Shown: positions 6,350 to 10,054 of the stretch, piece by piece | Layout of the letters: the number at the start of each line of letters is the position of its first letter | Position numbering within the stretch: position 1 is the stretch's first letter | Source of the DNA: an uncultured Panacagrimonas sp. | Lineage (GTDB): Bacteria; Pseudomonadota; Gammaproteobacteria; Nevskiales; Nevskiaceae | Direction: 5' to 3' | DNA length: 10,054 nt | Assembly (NCBI GenBank): GCA_946481265.1 | Contig: CAMLNE010000141.1 | Coordinates: forward strand, 1 to 10,054 | Notes under the pieces: generated by a model | The model's database searches: none | What the model saw: only the letters and a program-made list of their open reading frames with translations | Told to the model about the DNA's origin: nothing | Position numbers and translations under genes: made by a program

Positions 6350-7306
6350 ATGCGAATCCCTGCTTCCCTGCTCCTGCTTCTTCCGTTCTGCAATCCGGCG
6401 CTCGGACAACCAGAGCCGGAGGCGTTGCGCGGCCCTGCGCTGGCCCTGACCGAAGCCACCACGCTTGCGCACAAGCCGGAGGCGAAGCCCAAGACGCTGT
6501 GGGAAAGGCTGCGCCGCTGCGATGACGGTACCGATCGCTCGCACGGCTGGCTGCGCCACTTCGCCTCCAGCGACGGGCCGATCTCGCCGATGTTCGACGC
6601 GTCCTGCGACGTCGACTGGTTCGAGCCGATCTTCATCCTGCCCTACACCTACTCGCGTGATTTCGAGTCCCAGAAGACCGAGCTGCTGTTCAGCGTGAGC
6701 GCCAAGCTGCGCCCGCTCGGCCTGCCGGTCTATTTCGCGTATTCGCAGCGCAGTTTCTGGTCGGTATACGACTCCAAGCGATCGCGGCCGTTTCGCGAAA
6801 CCGTCTACAACCCCGAGGTGTTCTACCGCTGGATGGCGCCGCCGGTAAAGGACAAGGCCTTCTTCTGGGGACTCGACGCCGGTTACGAGCACGAGTCCAA
6901 CGGCCAGGACATCCCCGAGTCACGCTCCTGGGACCGGCTGTACGTCGCCCCGTTCTACGAGCGCGGCGCCACCGCCATCCAGCTCAAGCTCTGGTACCGG
7001 CTGCCGGAGGACGAGAAGAAGGACGATGACGACGCCAAGGGCGACGACAACCCCGACATCGACGACTACATGGGGTACGGCGAACTGCACGCGTTCCGGC
7101 GCTTCAACCCGGACGAACGCCTGCATGTGATGGCGCGTCTGCATCCCGGCACCGGCAAGGGCGCCATCCAGCTCGAATATGCCTGGCGCATCGGCGAAGG
7201 GGATCTGTTCTGGACCACCTACGTCTTCCACGGCTACGGCGAGAGCCTGACCGACTACAACGACTCGATCACGCGCGTCGGCATTGGTTTCGCGCTGGCA
7301 CAGTGA
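6350..7306 (+). CDS. pldA: Outer membrane phospholipase A (PldA/OMPLA)
   Basis: PldA is a calcium-dependent, dimerisation-activated phospholipase A1/A2 in the outer-membrane beta-barrel that removes mislocalised surface phospholipids. The 318-residue precursor has a signal peptide (1-19, MRIPASLLLLLPFCNPALG). The active-site run GYEHESNGQDIPESRSWDRLY is split here as GYEHESNGQ (178-186) and SRSWDRLY (191-198). H181 and S183 match E. coli H142 and S144. S191 matches calcium-site S152. D195 replaces N156. Downstream DDNPDIDDYMGYGEL and HGYGESLTDYN (294-304) are also PldA-typical. An acidic, Lys-rich insert occupies about 220-232. The protein ends in FALAQ rather than the usual terminal Phe. The ATG is 6 bp after the upstream stop and lacks a clear ribosome site, so translation is probably coupled. 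Confidence 0.93.
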   Translation: MRIPASLLLLLPFCNPALGQPEPEALRGPALALTEATTLAHKPEAKPKTLWERLRRCDDGTDRSHGWLRHFASSDGPISPMFDASCDVDWFEPIFILPYTYSRDFESQKTELLFSVSAKLRPLGLPVYFAYSQRSFWSVYDSKRSRPFRETVYNPEVFYRWMAPPVKDKAFFWGLDAGYEHESNGQDIPESRSWDRLYVAPFYERGATAIQLKLWYRLPEDEKKDDDDAKGDDNPDIDDYMGYGELHAFRRFNPDERLHVMARLHPGTGKGAIQLEYAWRIGEGDLFWTTYVFHGYGESLTDYNDSITRVGIGFALAQ

Positions 7307-7329
7307 AGCGGGCCCGGGCCCAGCTTCAC
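7303..7329. terminator. Hairpin overlapping the stop codons of pldA and secF
   Basis: GTGAAGCGGGCCC (7303-7315) and GGGCCCAGCTTCAC (7316-7329) are reverse complements apart from one extra base, with the perfect palindrome GGGCCCGGGCCC at the centre. The pldA stop (7304-7306) and the secF stop (7326-7328) sit symmetrically at its two feet. It probably serves both convergent transcripts. No T-run follows in either direction, so it is not a textbook intrinsic terminator. Confidence 0.5.
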
Positions 7330-8255
7330 ACCACTTCCTTGTCTTCCTCTTCCTTGGGCGCCAGCAGGTCCTCGCGCTTGATCCCGAGCAGGATCGCCAG
7401 GCCGGTGGAGATATAGATCGAGGAGTAGGTCGCCACGATCACGCCGCACATCAGCGCCACCGAGAAGCTGTGCACGCTGGCCCCGCCGACGATCAGCAGC
7501 GCGCTGAGCACCAGCAGCGTGGTGAGGTGAGTGATGATCGACCGCAGCAGGGTCTGGTTGATCGACAGGTTGACCAGGTCGGTGATGGCGGCGCGGCGCT
7601 GGCCGAGCAGGTTCTCGCGCACGCGGTCATAGATGACCACGGTCTCGTTGTTGGAGTAGCCGATCAGGGCCAGGATGCCGCCCAGGGTGGTGAGGTCGAA
7701 CTCCACCTGGAACAGCGACAGGAAGCCCAGCGTCATCAGCACGTCGTGCACCAGCGCCGCGACGCATCCGACCGAGAACTTCCATTCGAAGCGGAAGGCG
7801 ATGTAGGCCATGATGCCCATGAAGGCGAACAGCATCGCCAGGCCGCCCTTTTCGGTCAGCTCCTCGCCCACCTGCGGCCCGACGAACTCGACCCGGCGCA
7901 GTTCGATGCCTTCGGCCTCGCTGCCCAGCGCGTCGAGGATCGCGGTGCTGACCTTGGACTGGTCGGCGTCCGCCGCCGGAGGAAGGCGGATCAGCACGTC
8001 CAGACTGGTGCCGAAGTACTGGACCACCGCGCGCTCGTAGCCACCCTTGCCCAGTGCGGCACGCACCTCGTCGAGCTCGACGGACTGCGGATAGTGCACC
8101 TCCACGAGCACGCCGCCGGTGAAGTCGATGCCGAAATTGAGCCCGCGGAAGGCCAGCAGCAGGATCACCGCGACGGTCAGGATCGACGACACCCACAGGC
8201 CCGTCTTGCGCTGGGCCATGAAGTTGATGTTCGGGACTTTGGCGAAGAATCTCAT
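7326..8255 (-). CDS. secF: Protein translocase subunit SecF
   Basis: SecF pairs with SecD in the inner membrane and uses the proton gradient to help pull proteins through SecYEG. The 309-residue protein has a first membrane segment (about 18-36), the GIDFTGG motif (42-48), a small periplasmic domain (about 50-130), VGPQVGEEL (125-133) and five further membrane segments. The conserved membrane signature reads IGYSNNETVVIYDRVREN (198-215), where most relatives have an aliphatic residue then NDT. SINQTLLRSIITHLTTLL (231-248) is family-typical. The C-terminal tail is highly charged (KREDLLAPKEEEDKE). The start ATG at 8253-8255 has an AAGG ribosome site that overlaps the secD stop, 10 bp away, so the two genes are one operon. 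Length is normal for SecF. Confidence 0.97.
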   Translation of the reverse strand: MRFFAKVPNINFMAQRKTGLWVSSILTVAVILLLAFRGLNFGIDFTGGVLVEVHYPQSVELDEVRAALGKGGYERAVVQYFGTSLDVLIRLPPAADADQSKVSTAILDALGSEAEGIELRRVEFVGPQVGEELTEKGGLAMLFAFMGIMAYIAFRFEWKFSVGCVAALVHDVLMTLGFLSLFQVEFDLTTLGGILALIGYSNNETVVIYDRVRENLLGQRRAAITDLVNLSINQTLLRSIITHLTTLLVLSALLIVGGASVHSFSVALMCGVIVATYSSIYISTGLAILLGIKREDLLAPKEEEDKEVV

Positions 8256-8265
8256 CGTCGTGCCC

Positions 8266-10054
8266 TTACCAGATCGGCAGATCAGTCATGCGTGTCCGCT
8301 TCGCGAACACCAGGTGGGACAGTGCGCGCGAACCCACGATCGCGGTGAACTGCGAGGCGAGGATGCCCAGCGTCAGGGTCACGGCGAAGCCCTTGACCGG
8401 ACCGCTGCCGAAGACGAAGAGCACGACGGTGGCCACCAGCGTGGTCACGTTGGCGTCGGCAATGGTCAGGAAGGCACGGTCGTAGCCGGCCTCGATCGCC
8501 GCCAGCGGTTTCATGCCGCCGCGCAACTCCTCGCGTATGCGCTCATAGATCAGCACGTTGGCGTCCACCGCGATGCCCATGGTCAGCACGATGCCGGCGA
8601 TGCCGGGCATCGACAGGGTGGCCTGCAGCAACGACAGGCCAGCGATCAGGATCAGCAGGTTCAGCGCCAGCGCCAGGATCGCGAAGACCCCGAACACGCG
8701 GTAGTAGAACACCATGAAGACGGCCACCAGGGCCAGGCCCAGCATGGCGGCCTCGAAACCGCGCCTGATGTTGTCCGCGCCCAGGCTCGGGCCGACGGTA
8801 CGCTCTTCGACGATGTCCACCGGGGCCGCCAGGGCGCCGGCCTTGAGCAGCAACGCCAGATCGTGCGCTTCCTTGCTCTCCAGTCCGGTGGTCTGGAAGC
8901 GCTTGCCGAACACGCCGCGGATGCTGGCGATGGAGATGACTTCCTGGATGTCGCGGTGCTCGCGCACCGGCTCGCCCTTGGCGTTGTAGGTGGTCACCAC
9001 CTGGCGTTCGCGGAACAGCACGGCCATCGGCTTGCCGACATTGTGGGTGGTGAACTCGAACATCTTCTTGGCACCACTGCCGTCCAGCGTGACGGACACG
9101 GCCGGCCGGCCGTTCTCGTCCACGGTGGGCTGGGCGTCGACCAGCTGCGAACCGGCGGCGATGACTTCCTTCTTGAGCAGGACCGGGCGCCGACCGTCGC
9201 GCGTGTAGTAGAGCTCGGTGCCCACCGGCGCCACGCCGCTGGCCGCCGCGACCTGGCCATCCTCCTCGGCGACGGCACGATATTCGAGCGTCGCGGTCGC
9301 GCCGAGCAGATCCTTCACCCGCGTGGTGTCCTGCACGCCCGGCAGCTGGACCACGATGCGATTGGCACCCTGGCGCTGCACCACCGGCTCGGCCACGCCG
9401 AGTTGGTTGACGCGGTTGCGCAGAGTGATCAGGTTCTGCTGCACCGCGAAGTCCTGGATGCGCTTGGCCTCGGCGTCGGTGATGCGAACGCGCAGGGTCT
9501 GGGCGGCGCCCGCATCGGTGGCAATCTGCAGTTCACGGTACTCGCCGACGATGAACTTGCGCGCCGCCTCGAACTTCTCGCGATCGGGGAAATCCAGCAC
9601 GATGTCGCCACCGTCCTGGCGCCGGCCGGAATAGCGGATGTTCTGCTTGCGCAGCGCGGCAGGAATCTCCGTGAGGTAGTTCTCGATGGCTTTCTTGCGC
9701 ACCTCGTCGACGTCGACCTCCAGCAGGAAGTGAACGCCGCCGCGCAGGTCCAGTCCCAGGGCCATGGGCTTGGCGCCGATGCTGCGCAGCCAGCCCGGCG
9801 TGCGCGGCGCCAGGTTCAGCGCCACCACGTAATCGTCGCCGAGCGCTTTCTTCAGCGCGTCGTTGGCCTTGAGCTGCTCTTCCTCGCTGCCGAAGCGCAC
9901 CACCCACTGGCCGTTCTCCAGCGCGGCGGATTCGGCCGGTATCGCGGCGGCACCCAGCGCCGCTTCGATCTGTCCGCCGAAGTCTGCCGCCAGCGAATCA
10001 CCCGTATCGCTCGAGATCTGAACCGCCGCCTGCTCGCCGAACAGGTTGGGCGCC
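8266..10054 (-). CDS. secD: Protein translocase subunit SecD (N-terminus cut by window edge)
   Basis: SecD is the larger partner of SecF in proton-driven export through SecYEG. The frame is open to the window edge, giving 595 visible residues. The visible part begins APNLFGEQAAVQIS, which matches the SecD segment right after the first membrane helix, so only about 20 residues (the initiator and TM1) are missing. A GTG at 9901-9903 is internal and is not the real start. Visible features (numbered from the edge): GLDLRGGVHFLLEVD near 100-114 (periplasmic P1 start), a long periplasmic region to about 430, then five membrane helices. GIAVDANVLIYERIRE is at 493-508, with the conserved membrane Asp (D497). 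It runs directly into secF; yajC would be expected upstream, outside the window. Confidence 0.97.
   Translation of the reverse strand, partial: APNLFGEQAAVQISSDTGDSLAADFGGQIEAALGAAAIPAESAALENGQWVVRFGSEEEQLKANDALKKALGDDYVVALNLAPRTPGWLRSIGAKPMALGLDLRGGVHFLLEVDVDEVRKKAIENYLTEIPAALRKQNIRYSGRRQDGGDIVLDFPDREKFEAARKFIVGEYRELQIATDAGAAQTLRVRITDAEAKRIQDFAVQQNLITLRNRVNQLGVAEPVVQRQGANRIVVQLPGVQDTTRVKDLLGATATLEYRAVAEEDGQVAAASGVAPVGTELYYTRDGRRPVLLKKEVIAAGSQLVDAQPTVDENGRPAVSVTLDGSGAKKMFEFTTHNVGKPMAVLFRERQVVTTYNAKGEPVREHRDIQEVISIASIRGVFGKRFQTTGLESKEAHDLALLLKAGALAAPVDIVEERTVGPSLGADNIRRGFEAAMLGLALVAVFMVFYYRVFGVFAILALALNLLILIAGLSLLQATLSMPGIAGIVLTMGIAVDANVLIYERIREELRGGMKPLAAIEAGYDRAFLTIADANVTTLVATVVLFVFGSGPVKGFAVTLTLGILASQFTAIVGSRALSHLVFAKRTRMTDLPIW

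Noticed and set aside
5654..6892. 412-codon minus-strand frame opposite the AbiEi-like gene and pldA
   Set aside because: Both plus-strand genes have clear family motifs. The antisense product is Arg/Gln/Ala-rich and shows none.
6344..7306. AbiEii toxin partner for the AbiEi-like gene
   Set aside because: The only downstream gene is a phospholipase A with a signal peptide and OMPLA motifs. No nucleotidyltransferase motif is present on either strand nearby, so a complete type IV toxin-antitoxin system is not supported.
7284..8348. 354-codon plus-strand frame opposite secF
   Set aside because: It is antisense to an unambiguous secF, and the His/Gln/Asp-rich composition is typical of reverse-strand shadow frames.
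8266..9903. secD as a complete gene starting at the GTG at 9901-9903
   Set aside because: The same frame continues to the window edge and encodes the conserved SecD sequence APNLFGEQAAVQIS, so the gene starts outside the window.

Overview
The window looks like chromosomal DNA from a high-GC gammaproteobacterium. The Ndk, SecD/SecF, Lgt and PldA proteins are gammaproteobacterial in character. An intergenic heptad repeat of the GACTCCC/GATTCCC type next to ndk, and a possible rlmN start just after ndk, recall the Xanthomonadales (Lysobacter/Xanthomonas relatives). The order-level assignment is inference; no rRNA or other marker is present.

Layout. Most genes lie on the minus strand, so they read from right to left. 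Right block (7326-10054): secD (its N-terminus is cut by the window edge) and secF, the SecDF part of the Sec translocon. Middle (5726-7306, plus strand): a two-gene unit of an AbiEi-family antitoxin-like DNA-binding protein followed 6 bp later by an outer-membrane phospholipase A (PldA). Left-middle (2783-5432, minus): two tandem paralogous membrane-anchored class III nucleotide cyclases. Left (125-2686, minus): an RlmI-like 23S rRNA methyltransferase, lgt (prolipoprotein diacylglyceryl transferase) and ndk (nucleoside diphosphate kinase). The probable first 25 codons of another minus-strand gene, possibly rlmN, lie at the left edge.

How the genes fit together. SecDF moves proteins across the inner membrane, Lgt lipidates exported prolipoproteins, and PldA is an outer-membrane enzyme, so envelope biogenesis is a loose theme. 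Ndk and RlmI are nucleotide and ribosome housekeeping. The cyclase pair probably makes a cyclic nucleotide in response to a membrane or ionic signal. The AbiEi-pldA pair is the accessory-looking part. It is inverted between two minus-strand blocks, is preceded by a locally AT-rich stretch (about 42% GC by hand count, in strongly GC-rich surroundings) that carries an inverted repeat, and has no AbiEii toxin partner in view.

The most interesting points are: the coupling of a solitary AbiEi-like regulator to pldA; a PldA active site with Asp where E. coli has Asn156, giving a textbook Ser-His-Asp triad; and twin cyclases that share an Asp where the adenine-specifying Lys is expected. I found no RNA genes, insertion sequences or CRISPR arrays. 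No stretch over 300 bp lacks a gene; the longest gap is 5433-5725.
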